Below, one piece after another: positions 8,842 to 18,500 of a stretch of 64,000 nt of DNA. The translations under genes and the position numbers were made by a program. This DNA is from an uncultured Eggerthellaceae bacterium. Lineage in GTDB: Bacteria > Actinomycetota > Coriobacteriia > Coriobacteriales > Eggerthellaceae. The notes beneath the pieces are model-generated. The model was given only the letters and a program-made list of their open reading frames with translations, ran no database searches and was not told where the DNA came from. Position 1 is the first letter of the stretch. The number at the start of each line of letters is the position of its first letter. The stretch spans positions 186,001 to 250,000 of the forward strand of contig CAKTUD010000002.1 in NCBI GenBank assembly GCA_934617425.1. Reading direction: 5' to 3'.

Positions 8842-8881
8842 CAGTGCGCGGGCGCCCTTTGCGTGTCCGCGCACTGCTTTT
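8842..8881 (+). terminator. Terminator after proS
   Basis: A 10-bp stem (CAGTGCGCGG at 8842-8851 with CCGCGCACTG at 8867-8876) is followed by CTTTT. It ends the frr-to-proS transcription block and lies just before the HAD gene. Confidence 0.75.
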
Positions 8882-8893
8882 CAAAGGGGTCTT

Positions 8894-9568
8894 ATGGTTA
8901 TGATATCGCTGCCAAACGGCGAGAAGCTTTCGGTAGAAGGGGTTTTGTTCGACAACGACGGAACGCTTGTCGACACGCGCGAGCTATTGCTCGAATCTTT
9001 CCGTTTCGCGACGCGCACTGTTTTGGGGCGCGAGCTTTCCGACGAGACGTACTTGAGAAGCGTCGGCACTCCTTTGGCCGACCAAATGACCGAATTTGCA
9101 CGTAGCTCTGAAGAGGCCGAGCAGTTGCTTCGCGTGTATCGCGAATACAACCACCAAATCCATGACCAGATGATCAAGCCCTTTGCCGGCATCGCCGACG
9201 CGTTGGAGGCCTTGGCGAAGGCGGGCGTGAAGATGGGCGTGGTGACATCGAAGCTCCATGCGCTTGCCTGGCATGGCCTTGAGATAACCGGGCTGTCGGG
9301 GTATTTCGATTTTCTTATCGGTCCCGATGATTGTCCCGAACATAAGCCTGCCCCTGGTCCTGTGCTCGAAGGCTGCCGCCGTATGGGGCTCGCCACCTCA
9401 TCATGCCTATACGTGGGCGATAGCGAATTCGATATTCGTGCAGGCAACGCGGCAGGTACGACGACCGTAGCCGTTTTGTGGGGAATGGCTTCCCGGGCTA
9501 CGCTCGAAGCGGAGCATCCGGACGTCGTTTGCGCTGATCCAGCAGAATTTAGCCGGCTTTTCGCCTAA
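8894..9568 (+). CDS. HAD-superfamily hydrolase, phosphoglycolate phosphatase-like
   Basis: This 224-residue haloacid dehalogenase-fold phosphatase has all four motifs in order: FDNDGTLVDTRE with the nucleophile Asp, VVTSK (motif II), the Lys near HKPAPGPVL (motif III), and YVGDSEFDIRAGNAAG (motif IV). A helical cap lies between motifs I and II. It resembles Gph/PpaX-type phosphatases, but the substrate cannot be read from sequence. The start ATG has AAAGGGG upstream. It appears to be a single gene between terminators. Confidence 0.85.
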   Translation: MVMISLPNGEKLSVEGVLFDNDGTLVDTRELLLESFRFATRTVLGRELSDETYLRSVGTPLADQMTEFARSSEEAEQLLRVYREYNHQIHDQMIKPFAGIADALEALAKAGVKMGVVTSKLHALAWHGLEITGLSGYFDFLIGPDDCPEHKPAPGPVLEGCRRMGLATSSCLYVGDSEFDIRAGNAAGTTTVAVLWGMASRATLEAEHPDVVCADPAEFSRLFA

Positions 9569-9575
9569 TACTAGG

Positions 9576-9631
9576 TAAGTGTTAGGCGGATGCTTGACAA
9601 GTTTTAGGCAGGAATCAGACAAGTTCTTGGC
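9576..9631. repeat. Three imperfect 12-bp direct repeats at 22-bp period
   Basis: TAAGTGTTAGGC (9576-9587), CAAGTTTTAGGC (9598-9609) and CAAGTTCTTGGC (9620-9631) start exactly 22 bp apart, two helical turns. They lie upstream of the phasin-like gene, and the middle copy touches a TTGACA hexamer (9594-9599). An operator array for a DNA-binding regulator is the natural reading, but this is inference. Confidence 0.55.
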
Positions 9632-9733
9632 GCTTGGTAACGTTCTCTCATCAACTGCATTTGGGGCATTGCGTCCGGCTGTTCTTTGATGCACTATCGA
9701 ACTATGGTTACGTTATGTTGCTAGGAGGTTCTT

Positions 9734-10192
9734 ATGGCTGCAATCCAAGATGGAATCAACGGGATCGGCGAGGGCTTCAAAAACGTGTTCCTCGCAGGTA
9801 TCGGTGCTCTGGCTATCACTGGCGAAAAGGGCAAGGAGCTTGTCGATACTTTGGTCGCCAAGGGCGAGATGACTATCGACCAGGGAAAGCAAATCAATCA
9901 GGAGCTTCAGCATAAGGCGAGCAACGCCTCCAAGACGGTGCGCGAGGCTACGCTTGAGGCGCGCATGAGCGTGATGACTCCCGAGGAGCGCGAGGAATTT
10001 GCAGCGAAGGCGGCCGAGATCGCGGCTCAGCAAAACGCCGCTGCCGAGGCTAACGCCGTCGAGGCGGAGGTTGTCGAGGAACCTTGCGCGGCCGAAGCCG
10101 ATGCAGCCGAAGAAGCTTGTGCCGGTGCGCCTGCGGCTGCCGAGCCGACCGCTGCCGAGGTATCGGATGCCGAGGCTGCGCCCGCAGAATAA
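9734..10192 (+). CDS. Phasin-like protein with acidic Ala-rich tail
   Basis: This 152-residue protein has an N-terminal half (residues 1-80) of amphipathic helix: KNVFLAGIGALAITGEKGKEL and TLVAKGEMTIDQGKQIN. It matches the phasin / PhaI-like family found beside UbiB-type genes. The C-terminal 70 residues are almost entirely Ala, Glu and Pro and probably disordered. AGGAGG lies directly upstream of the ATG. A terminator follows, then the UbiB gene. A link to polyhydroxyalkanoate granules is not supported by any phaC in this window; a lipid- or envelope-related role with UbiB is possible. Confidence 0.7.
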   Translation: MAAIQDGINGIGEGFKNVFLAGIGALAITGEKGKELVDTLVAKGEMTIDQGKQINQELQHKASNASKTVREATLEARMSVMTPEEREEFAAKAAEIAAQQNAAAEANAVEAEVVEEPCAAEADAAEEACAGAPAAAEPTAAEVSDAEAAPAE

Positions 10193-10205
10193 CAGGCGTT
10201 TTCGC

Positions 10206-10240
10206 GGCCCTCGTTTATTTTACGAGGGCCGTTTCTTTTA
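10206..10240 (+). terminator. Terminator between phasin-like gene and UbiB gene
   Basis: An 8-bp perfect stem (GGCCCTCG at 10206-10213 with CGAGGGCC at 10223-10230) is followed by GTTTCTTTT. Partial read-through into the UbiB gene 30 bp downstream is possible. Confidence 0.85.
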
Positions 10241-10268
10241 TGCGTAAGCAAGATCGAAGAGGAAGTTC

Positions 10269-11915
10269 ATGGCCGAAAACACGCTGCTCAACTACTTTTT
10301 TGAGCCAGGTGCCGGAGCGCGTGCCAGTTTCGGGCTCAATCGCAAATCGCGTTCGCGGCGTGTGCACGAGATCGTTCAGATCCTTCGCAAGCACCACTTT
10401 CTCAGCAGGCTCACCCCAGCGGAGTTTCGCGCGGCCTTCGAAGAGCTTGGTCCGAGCTTCGTGAAAATCGGGCAAACGCTCTCGACACGTTCGGAGATTC
10501 TCCCAAAAGCTTATTGCGAAGAGCTCGCCAAGCTGCAAACCGAGTGCGATCCTTTGCCATTCGATCAGATTTTGGCGGTGTTGCGTGCGATTTACGGTGC
10601 CGAGTACGGCAAGATATTCGAGCGTATCGACCCCAAGCCTTTGGGCAGCGCATCGCTTGCGCAGGTTCACAAGGCAAAGCTCGTCAATGGCGACGTCGTT
10701 GCCGTGAAGATCCAGCGTCCGGGCGTTAAGGCCACCATGGCGCAGGATATCGACATTATGCGCGGCATGACCAAGCACATCGAGCACTTCGTCAAAGGCG
10801 ATTCGATGATCGATCTGCGCGAAGTCGTCGAGGAGATGTGGGACACTTTCGTCGAGGAGACCGACTTCACGCGCGAGGCGCAAAATCTACAGACCTTCGC
10901 GCGCCTGAACAAAGACTGCGTGTTCATCGACGCGCCGCGCGTATATCCCGAGTATTCGGGAGAATACGTGCTGGTGATGGACTACATCGAGGGCATTCCC
11001 ATTTCCCATAAGGAAGAGCTGTTGGAAGCCGGCTACGACCTCGAGGAGATCGGCGAGAAGCTTCTGGATAATTACGCAACGCAGATCCTCGATCACGGCT
11101 TTTTCCATGCCGACCCGCATCCGGGCAACATCATCATTCGCGGCGGCAAGATCGTCTATATCGACTTGGGTATAATGGGGCGTCTCACGCCGAGCGAGCG
11201 CATGGGCTTCGGGCGCATCATCCATGCGGTGAGCATTCAAAGCTCTGCCGAACTCAAGGATGCGCTCATTTCGTTTGCGGCGGTCAAAGGCAACGGGCAG
11301 ATCGACCATACGCGTCTTTTGGCCGACATGGATATGCTGTTGCAAAGCTATAGCTCGTGCGATGTTTCGGATCTCGATATCGGTGCTTTCCTAAACGACG
11401 TGCTGGCCGTCACGCGTTTGAGCAAATGCCAGCTTCCTTCCAGCATCACCAACGTGGTGCGCGGTATCGTGACCATCGAGGGCACCATCGCGCCGTATAT
11501 CCCCAACGACAACATCGTCGATATCATCAACGGGCATATCGTTCGCAACACCGATCCTCTCGATCAAGTGCAAAGCACCATGGTCGATGCGGCGCTTACC
11601 ATGCGGCGCGCGGCCGAGGGGTTGGCGAGTGCCGCCGAGTATTCGGGCGAGGCGCTGCATATGCTCACGCGCGGTCAGCTGAAGATGAACATGGAGGTTT
11701 TGGGGTCCGATGCGCCTATGCTCACGCTGTCCAAAATCGTCAACCGCATCACCATGGGCGTTTTGGCGGCGGGCTTGTTCATGGGGTCGAGCTTGTTTTC
11801 GCTCAGTGCGGCGGAGCCGGCGATTTTGGGCGTGCCGGCGATATCGTTTTTCGGCTTCGGCGGATCGATGGTTCTCTCGATCTGGATCGTCCTCGACATC
11901 TGGCGCCGCAAATAG
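10269..11915 (+). CDS. ABC1/UbiB/AarF family atypical kinase-like protein
   Basis: This 548-residue protein has the UbiB-family kinase-like fold. Visible are the KxGQ motif (FVKIGQTLSTR), the Ala-rich nucleotide loop (LGSASLAQVHKA), VAVKIQRPG with the Lys, HADPHPGN as catalytic loop, and YIDLGIMGRL in place of the usual DFG Asp. Two hydrophobic segments at the C-terminus (residues about 490-545) suggest membrane anchoring. Family members support isoprenoid quinone or lipid metabolism; the exact role here is unknown. The stop codon TAG shares its last base with a copy of the 18-bp repeat described at 11915. Confidence 0.88.
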   Translation: MAENTLLNYFFEPGAGARASFGLNRKSRSRRVHEIVQILRKHHFLSRLTPAEFRAAFEELGPSFVKIGQTLSTRSEILPKAYCEELAKLQTECDPLPFDQILAVLRAIYGAEYGKIFERIDPKPLGSASLAQVHKAKLVNGDVVAVKIQRPGVKATMAQDIDIMRGMTKHIEHFVKGDSMIDLREVVEEMWDTFVEETDFTREAQNLQTFARLNKDCVFIDAPRVYPEYSGEYVLVMDYIEGIPISHKEELLEAGYDLEEIGEKLLDNYATQILDHGFFHADPHPGNIIIRGGKIVYIDLGIMGRLTPSERMGFGRIIHAVSIQSSAELKDALISFAAVKGNGQIDHTRLLADMDMLLQSYSSCDVSDLDIGAFLNDVLAVTRLSKCQLPSSITNVVRGIVTIEGTIAPYIPNDNIVDIINGHIVRNTDPLDQVQSTMVDAALTMRRAAEGLASAAEYSGEALHMLTRGQLKMNMEVLGSDAPMLTLSKIVNRITMGVLAAGLFMGSSLFSLSAAEPAILGVPAISFFGFGGSMVLSIWIVLDIWRRK

Positions 11916-11945
11916 GTGACACGTTCCAGCGATCACGATGATCGC
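11915..11945 (+). repeat. Stop-codon-overlapping repeat, copy 1 (short form)
   Basis: GGTGACACGTTCCAGCGA (11915-11932) is identical to 18 bases at 36189-36206 (plus) and at 25352-25369 (minus). After these 18 bases copy 1 diverges and is about 10 bp shorter, ending in TGATCGC. A GCGATCA/TGATCGC hairpin replaces the one in the other copies. Its first base is the last base of the UbiB stop codon. Confidence 0.75.
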
Positions 11946-12030
11946 GGCAATCGTTTTCTCTGCTGAACGCATTGGAAGCGGCGCTGGAATCGAAGTGCTG
12001 GCATGATGCGTTTCTGCCGAAAAGGGCATG

Positions 12031-12053
12031 AAAAAGGCGCCCTGATGGGCGCC
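12031..12053 (-). terminator. Terminator of the DEAD-box helicase gene
   Basis: Read on the minus strand, a 7-bp stem (GGCGCCC / GGGCGCC) with a 4-nt loop is followed by five T. A second inverted repeat (GGGAATCGC / GCGATTCCC, about 12076-12105) lies between it and the gene's stop codon. Confidence 0.8.
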
Positions 12054-12120
12054 GATGCTTGAAGGCCGAAGGCTCGGGAATCGCTCGATCCGCGTGCGAT
12101 TCCCGATTTGGAACCGTTGT

Positions 12121-13797
12121 CTAGCGGCCGTTTTTCCCGTAAAAGCGATCGAAGCTGCTTTGCTGCTTCTGCGCCTTGCGGATGCCCTGTTTGCTTGCGG
12201 GCTTCGGCGAATCGTAGCGCTTCTTGTGACTTGCGCTGCCGCGTTTGCCATTGCGCTCGCGGCGGTCGCTTTCGCGATTGCCGTACTTGTCGAATTTCGC
12301 GTTTTTGCTCGAGTTGCCCTTGCTCCCGCGCAAGCCATCACGTTCGTTTTTACGCGGTCCTTTGCCGCGCTCGTCGAACTTGCGTTTGCCAGCAGGTTTT
12401 TCGCCCTTCGCCTTAAATCCGCCCTTCACGCCCTTGGGCTTGTTGGCACTGCCGTTGTTGTTCTTTTTGCCCGCGCCGTCGGCGAATCGGCTTTTGTAGC
12501 CGTCGAGGCCTCGGAAGAAATCAGTGGGCGCCGCTTCGCGTTTGCCGCCCTTTTTGACCTTCTCGTTATGGGCACTGGCGCGTTCGATGTCGCGTGCGCG
12601 CACGTGTTTTTTCTTGCCGTGCTTGTTTTTGTTCTTCGATTCCAAAATGCCGGGGTCGACATCGTAGGTTTCGAGTTCCATAAGGGGAAGCTCGCGGTTG
12701 ATCAGCGTCTCGATGGCATGCAGTTCGCGACGGCTTTCGCGCGTGACGAACGAAACAGCGAATCCCACTTCGCCCGCACGTCCGGTGCGCCCGATGCGAT
12801 GGACGTAATCGTCGGCCATATCGGGCAAGTCGTAGTTGACCACATAATCGACGCTCGGCACGTCGATGCCGCGTGCCAAAACATCGGTGGCGACCAAGAT
12901 GTTGGTTTTACCCTTGGCAAAGCGCTCCAGCGCGCGCTTGCGCTTGTGCTGCGGCTTGTCGGAGTGGATGGAATCGGCGGCAAAGCAGGCGTCGCGCAAC
13001 TCGTCGGTGCATTCTTCGGCGCGCTTTTTCGTGCGTGTGAAGACGATGATTTTCTCGCCGCCTTTTTCGTTTAGAACCGCCTGCAAAAGCGCCTGCTTCT
13101 TCTTGTTCTCGATGGGCAGGATATACTGCTCGACCGTCGCCGCGGTGTCGCCGTGATGCGCCACTTCCACCATGACGGGGTTGTCGAGGATGGGGGACAC
13201 CTTGCGCATGACCTTGCGGTCGAGCGTCGCGGAAAAGAGCAGAGTCTGGCGTTTTTCGGGGATCTCGGCGATGATGGTTTCCATCGAAGGCCAAAAGCCC
13301 ATATCGAGCATGCGGTCGGCTTCGTCGATAACCAGAACATCGATGTTCTTCAGGTTGACCACGCCGCGTTCGCGCAGGTCGATCAAACGACCCGGGGTGG
13401 CGATGATGATGTCGACCCCTTTGCGCAGCTTGTTGATCTGCGGGCCGTATTTGGTGCCGCCATAGAGCACGGCGACGTAATGATCGGTTTCGCGCGAGAT
13501 AGCGCGGCACACCTCGCCGATTTGCTCGGCGAGCTCGCGCGTGGGGGTTACCACCAGCATGCGCGGGCCGCTGACGGCTTTCTTATCTTGCACGGCATGG
13601 GCAAGCGTGCTCATGGTGGGAAGCAAGAACGCGGCGGTTTTGCCCGTGCCGGTTGCGGCGGCGGCGCATACGTCATGGCCTGCCAAAACCTGCGGAATCG
13701 CTTGCTCCTGGATAGGGGTGGGGTCGACGTAGCCTAGTTTGGCGACGGCTTTCAAGGCCTCGGCTGAAATGCCGAGTTCGGCGAATTTCTGAGTCAT
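12121..13797 (-). CDS. DEAD-box ATP-dependent RNA helicase, RhlE-like
   Basis: This 558-residue protein has the full DEAD-box core. It shows a Q motif near the start (YVDPTPIQEQAIP), Walker A AAATGTGKT, PTRELAEQ, DEADRMLDMGF, SAT, and HRIGRTGR of motif VI. From about residue 375 the protein is a long Lys/Arg/Gly/Asn-rich tail, typical of RNA-binding extensions. Start ATG 13797 is chosen over the upstream in-frame start because AAGGA lies six bases before it. Likely roles are ribosome assembly or cold-related RNA remodelling; the specific subfamily is a guess. Confidence 0.92.
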   Translation of the reverse strand: MTQKFAELGISAEALKAVAKLGYVDPTPIQEQAIPQVLAGHDVCAAAATGTGKTAAFLLPTMSTLAHAVQDKKAVSGPRMLVVTPTRELAEQIGEVCRAISRETDHYVAVLYGGTKYGPQINKLRKGVDIIIATPGRLIDLRERGVVNLKNIDVLVIDEADRMLDMGFWPSMETIIAEIPEKRQTLLFSATLDRKVMRKVSPILDNPVMVEVAHHGDTAATVEQYILPIENKKKQALLQAVLNEKGGEKIIVFTRTKKRAEECTDELRDACFAADSIHSDKPQHKRKRALERFAKGKTNILVATDVLARGIDVPSVDYVVNYDLPDMADDYVHRIGRTGRAGEVGFAVSFVTRESRRELHAIETLINRELPLMELETYDVDPGILESKNKNKHGKKKHVRARDIERASAHNEKVKKGGKREAAPTDFFRGLDGYKSRFADGAGKKNNNGSANKPKGVKGGFKAKGEKPAGKRKFDERGKGPRKNERDGLRGSKGNSSKNAKFDKYGNRESDRRERNGKRGSASHKKRYDSPKPASKQGIRKAQKQQSSFDRFYGKNGR

Positions 13798-13991
13798 GGT
13801 GTTCCTTAAGAAGATGAAGCCCATGATCGCACGAACCGTATGGCGTTAGGGCTTGCGTCGAATAAAACGAATGCGTATTATGGCTGTTTTGCCTGCACGT
13901 TCGATGGAGTGTGCTTGAATAGCGACTAAATAAACACAGGCTTATCGCGCTGCATGCTAATATTTCCCCTTACGAAACAACTATCTGCATT

Positions 13992-14015
13992 CACCCGACG
14001 GCTTCGCCGGGTTTT
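13992..14015 (+). terminator. Small hairpin with T-run just before rlmB
   Basis: ACCCG and CGGGT arms around a GC-rich loop, followed by TTTT, lie about 20 nt before the rlmB start. This could be a weak terminator or a leader structure; it is too close to the ribosome-binding site to decide. Confidence 0.35.
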
Positions 14016-14033
14016 ACGGAAGGCTTGACGACT

Positions 14034-14819
14034 ATGGCCGATTACATCGAGGGCAAGCGCCCCATCATCGAGGCGATTCGCGTGGGCGTGCCGATTGCGC
14101 GCATCATGATCGCCGACAACCTGCATCAAGATCAGATGGTGGGGGATATCCTGCGCAAGGCGAAGCAGCGCGACATCCGCGTCGATAAGGTCCCGCGCAA
14201 AAAGCTCGACGACATCTCGGTGCGCGACAGCCATCAAGGCGTCATCGCCGAGACCAAGCCGTTTGGCTATGTGGGCGTTGGCGAGGTTATCGATGCGGCG
14301 GGAAAGTACGCCGACGAGCACGACGGCCGCGCGCTCGTCGTGCTGCTTGATCATATCACCGACGCGGGCAACTTGGGCGCGATCATCCGCAGCGCCGAAT
14401 CGGTGGGCGCATGCGGTGTGGTTATCCCCAACAAGCGCAGCGCGCATGTTGATGCCGCCACGTATAAAAGCTCTGCCGGTGCCGTGGCGCATATGCTCGT
14501 GGCGCAAACCTCCAATATCGTGCAGGCCATAAAGCGCTTGCAGGATGCCGGCTTTTGGGTTGCTGCCGCAAGCGAGCACGCCGAAGGCGAGATTTGGGAC
14601 GTGAACCTCAAGGGCAAGATCGCGATCGTCATGGGCAACGAGCACGACGGCGTTTCCCGTTTGGTGCTTGAGCGCTGCGATATGTTCGGCCGCCTGCCTA
14701 TGATGGGCGAGGTTTCCTCGCTCAACGTCGCCCAGGCTTCGACGGTCTTCATGTACGAATGGCTGCGTCAGAATCGTCCGCAAGGTGGCTTCCATGCGCA
14801 AGCGGCGCCGCAGGTTTAA
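14034..14819 (+). CDS. rlmB: 23S rRNA (guanosine-2'-O-)-methyltransferase, TrmH/SpoU family
   Basis: SPOUT-class ribose methyltransferase of 261 residues. The N-terminal L30e-like substrate domain covers residues 1-75 (ADYIEGKRPIIEAIRVG), followed by the knotted SAM-binding domain with DHITDAGNLGAIIRSAE, IVMGNEHDGVSRLV and SSLNVAQASTVFMYEW. Motifs 1-3 of the family are intact. ATG 14034 is preferred over TTG 14025 because ACGGAAGG lies about ten bases upstream. It is followed by a yacP-like gene, as in many Gram-positive bacteria, suggesting a shared RNA-processing role. Confidence 0.9.
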   Translation: MADYIEGKRPIIEAIRVGVPIARIMIADNLHQDQMVGDILRKAKQRDIRVDKVPRKKLDDISVRDSHQGVIAETKPFGYVGVGEVIDAAGKYADEHDGRALVVLLDHITDAGNLGAIIRSAESVGACGVVIPNKRSAHVDAATYKSSAGAVAHMLVAQTSNIVQAIKRLQDAGFWVAAASEHAEGEIWDVNLKGKIAIVMGNEHDGVSRLVLERCDMFGRLPMMGEVSSLNVAQASTVFMYEWLRQNRPQGGFHAQAAPQV

Positions 14820-14840
14820 AAACGGAAAAGCTGGGAAACC

Positions 14841-15383
14841 ATGCCTCGCGATCGCAAGCGCGTGCTTATAGTGGACGGTTTCAATGTCCTTAGAAGCGCA
14901 AGCCGCTACAAAAACATCTTGGCGCCTACGGCCGACTACGAAGACGACGTCCTCAATCGTTCGCGCGAGATGCTCATAAAGGACGTCGCCTATTTCGCTG
15001 GCAAGGAATACAAGGCGACCATCGTTTTCGATGGCGGCGGCAACGAGTTTTCCACAGGCGAGGCCGAAACCATCGGCGGCGTTCGGGTGATATTCTCGCC
15101 GGCGGGATCATCGGCCGACAAAGTTATCGAGAAGCTTGCGCATGAAGCGCGCCAGAATAACATCGAGGCGCTGGTAGTGACCTCCGACGCCACTATCCAA
15201 GACACCGTTTTCGGCTTCGGGGTCGACCGCATGAGCGCCGAGGGCTTTTCGCGCGAGATGATCAGCTATTACGAGGACATCAAGCTCGATGAGTCGCCCA
15301 AAATCGCCGAGAAGCGCACCGTCGCCGGACGCATCGATGCGCAAACCCTGGCTAAATTGGTGGCCTTGCGCGACGGACGATAG
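14841..15383 (+). CDS. NYN-domain ribonuclease, YacP/Rae1-like
   Basis: This 180-residue PIN-like NYN domain protein opens with RVLIVDGFNVLRS, the first acidic metal-binding motif. VVTSDATIQDTVFG follows in the second half. The family includes Rae1 of Bacillus, a ribosome-associated mRNA endonuclease. Position directly after rlmB (21-nt gap) is the same order as in Firmicutes and supports the assignment. Activity on translated mRNA is knowledge from the family, not visible here. Confidence 0.85.
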   Translation: MPRDRKRVLIVDGFNVLRSASRYKNILAPTADYEDDVLNRSREMLIKDVAYFAGKEYKATIVFDGGGNEFSTGEAETIGGVRVIFSPAGSSADKVIEKLAHEARQNNIEALVVTSDATIQDTVFGFGVDRMSAEGFSREMISYYEDIKLDESPKIAEKRTVAGRIDAQTLAKLVALRDGR

Positions 15384-15471
15384 CCAAGCGGCCGTTTGTT
15401 GCCGCTATCGAAAATCTATAAGGCAAAGCTCCTGATAAACAGCAAAAATACACAGCTGCTAAAAATTTTTC

Positions 15472-15500
15472 TTGACTCCTTAACCCGTTGAAAATATCCT
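15472..15500 (+). promoter_or_regulatory. Sigma-70-type promoter of rpoBC
   Basis: TTGACT (15472-15477), a 17-nt spacer, then TATCCT (15495-15500) lie about 55 bp before the rpoB start in an AT-rich stretch. No r-protein genes (rplJ, rplL) precede rpoB here, so rpoBC seems to have its own promoter. Confidence 0.75.
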
Positions 15501-15555
15501 ATTCGATTGTGACTTTTTGCAGAATTACGGGTGTTCACTAAGGAGGAAAAGCCTC

Positions 15556-18500
15556 GTGGCTAAAGGACAGAATTCCGCTTCCACCAGCCGTTATAGGACT
15601 CGCCGCAGCTTCGCGAAAATCCCGAGCGTCATGGATGTTCCCAACCTGATCGACATTCAAACCAAGAGTTTCGATTGGTTCAAGACCGAAGGTCTTGATC
15701 AGGCGTTTGCGAGCATCAGCCCCATCGAGAACTCCACCAAAGACATGGTGGTGGAGTTTGGCAAGCATGAGTTCGGCGACCCGAAGTACACGGTTGACGA
15801 ATGCAAGGAAAAGGACGTTTCCTATCAGGCTCCGCTTTTCGTAGAGATTCGTTTCATCAACAAGGAGACGGGCGAGATCAAGGAGCAGGAAGTGTTCATG
15901 GGCGATTTCCCGCTCATGACCCCGCGCGGTACGTTCATCATCAACGGCACCGAGCGCGTCGTTGTTTCCCAGTTGGTTCGCTCGCCGGGTGTTTACTTCT
16001 CCACCGAGGTGGACAAGACCTCTCCGAAGACCATCTACAACGCCAAGATCATTCCCAGCCGCGGTGCCTGGCTCGAGTTCGAGACGGACAAGCGCGACGT
16101 TTTGCACGTGCGCATCGACCGTCGCCGCAAGCAGCCCGCAACCTTGCTGGTGCGCGCTCTCGGCCTTGCTGAGACTCGCGAAGAGATCATCGATCTGCTG
16201 GGCTCTTCCGATATGATCTTGCGCACGCTCGATCGCGATCCTGCGACCACGCGCGAGGAATCCCTCATCGAGCTGTACAAGCGCTTCCGTCCGGGCGAGC
16301 CGCCAACGCTCGACTCCGCACGCACGCTTCTCGACGGCTTGTTTTTCAACCCGCAGCGCTACGATCTGGCTGCTGTCGGTCGTTACAAGATCAACAAGAA
16401 GCTGCAGCTCGACCCCGAAAACGATGCTCCCACGCTTACCGAGGAAGATATCGTCAAGACCATGAAGTACATCCTTGCCCTGCATGAGGGTCAGGAAGGC
16501 TTCGCCATCGACGATATCGACCATTTCGGCAATCGCCGCATCCGCACCGTTGGCGAGCTGATTCAAAACCAATTCCGCATCGGCCTCTCCCGCATGGAGC
16601 GCGTCGTTCGCGAGCGCATGAGCATGCAGGAGCCCGACGAGATCACCCCGCAGTCGTTGGTGAACATCCGCCCGATCGTGGCCTCCATCAAGGAATTCTT
16701 CGGTTCTTCGCAGTTGTCGCAGTTCATGGATCAGTCCAACCCCGCTGCGGGCATCACGCACAAGCGTCGTCTGTCCGCATTGGGCCCGGGCGGCTTGTCG
16801 CGCGAGCGTGCAGGCTTCGAGGTCCGCGACGTTCACAATTCTCACTACGGCCGCATGTGCCCGATCGAGACGCCTGAAGGCCCGAACATCGGCCTTATCG
16901 GCTCGCTGGCTACCTACGCCCGCGTGAACAAGTTCGGCTTCATCGAGACGCCGTATCGCCGCGTCGTCGATGGCAAGGTTACCGACGATGTCGATTACCT
17001 GACCGCCGACGAAGAAGAGAACTACGTCATCGCCCAGGCAAACGAAGCGTTCGATCCGGAAACGCGCATCTTCGGCCATACCGACGAGAACGGTAACTTC
17101 GTTAAGTCCGAGCGCATCCTCTGCCGCACCAAGGACGCTTCGGGGATGTTCGGCGAGCCCGACGAGGTTCCCGCAAGCCAGGTTCAGTACATGGACGTTT
17201 CTCCTCGTCAGATGACCTCGGTCGCTACCTCGCTCATCCCGTTCCTCGAGCACGACGACGCTAACCGCGCCCTCATGGGTTCCAACATGCAGCGTCAGGC
17301 AGTGCCGCTGCTCAAGCCCCATGCCCCTTATGTCGGCACGGGCATCGAGCATCGCATTGCCGTCGACTCCGGCGAGATGCTGGTTGCGCAGAACCCCGGC
17401 GTCGTCGACTACGTCGACGGTCAGACCATCATCGTGCTCAACAACGATGGCGAATACGATGAGTACCTGGTACCCAAGTTCCAGCGTTCCAACCAGTCGG
17501 GCTGCATCAACCACCGTCCGATCGTCCGCAAGGGCGACGAGGTCGCGGCGGGCGACGTGCTTGCCGACGGCCCGTCTTGCGATGGCGGCGAGCTTGCCCT
17601 GGGTCAGAACCTGCTGATTGCCTACATGCCGTGGGAAGGCTACAACTACGAGGACGCCATCATCGTGTCCGAGCGCGTTGTCTCCGAAGACCTTCTGACG
17701 TCTATCCATATCTCCGAGTACGAGGTTGACGCTCGCGACACCAAGCTCGGCCCCGAGGAGATCACGCGTGAGATCCCCAACATCTCCGAGGATATGATCT
17801 CCGACCTCGATGCCGACGGCATCATCCGCATCGGCGCCGAGGTTGGCCCTGGCGACGTTTTGGTCGGCAAGGTGACCCCCAAGGGCGAAACCGAGCTTAC
17901 TGCAGAGGAGCGCTTGCTGCGCGCCATCTTCGGCGAGAAGGCCCGCGAGGTGCGTGACACTTCCTTGAAGGTGCCTCATGGTTCCGGCGGCCGCGTCATC
18001 GGCATCTCCCGCTTCACGCGAGAGAACGGCGACGAGCTTGCCCCCGGCGTGAACGAGCTCGTTCGCATCTACATCGCTCAGAAACGCAAGGTTCAGCCCG
18101 GCGACAAACTTTCCGGCCGTCACGGCAACAAGGGCGTCATCTCGCGTGTTCTGCCTGTCGAGGACATGCCTTATATGGCAGACGGCACGCCGATCGACGT
18201 AATCCTCAATCCTCTGGGCGTGCCTTCGCGTATGAATGTCGGTCAGCTGCTTGAGAACCACCTCGGTTGGGCCGCTATGTGGGGCTGGTCTGACGACCCC
18301 GACTCCACCGAGGCCGTCGAGGGCCCGTTCCTCGTTTCCACCCCGGTATTCGACGGTGCAAACGAGGACGAGATCCAGGATGCCATCGTGAAGGCCAACC
18401 GCAACCTCATCAACCGCAACCACGAGCGCTACGGCGATCTTGCGCGCGACGAGTTCGTGCCGCAGGTTACCCCCGAGGGCAAGACCTGGCTCTACGATGG

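Noticed and set aside
12055..13074. A 339-codon plus-strand frame with hydrophobic stretches opposite the DEAD-box gene
   Set aside because: It is fully antisense to the helicase tail and core. The hydrophobic look comes from the reverse complement of Lys/Asp/Glu codons.
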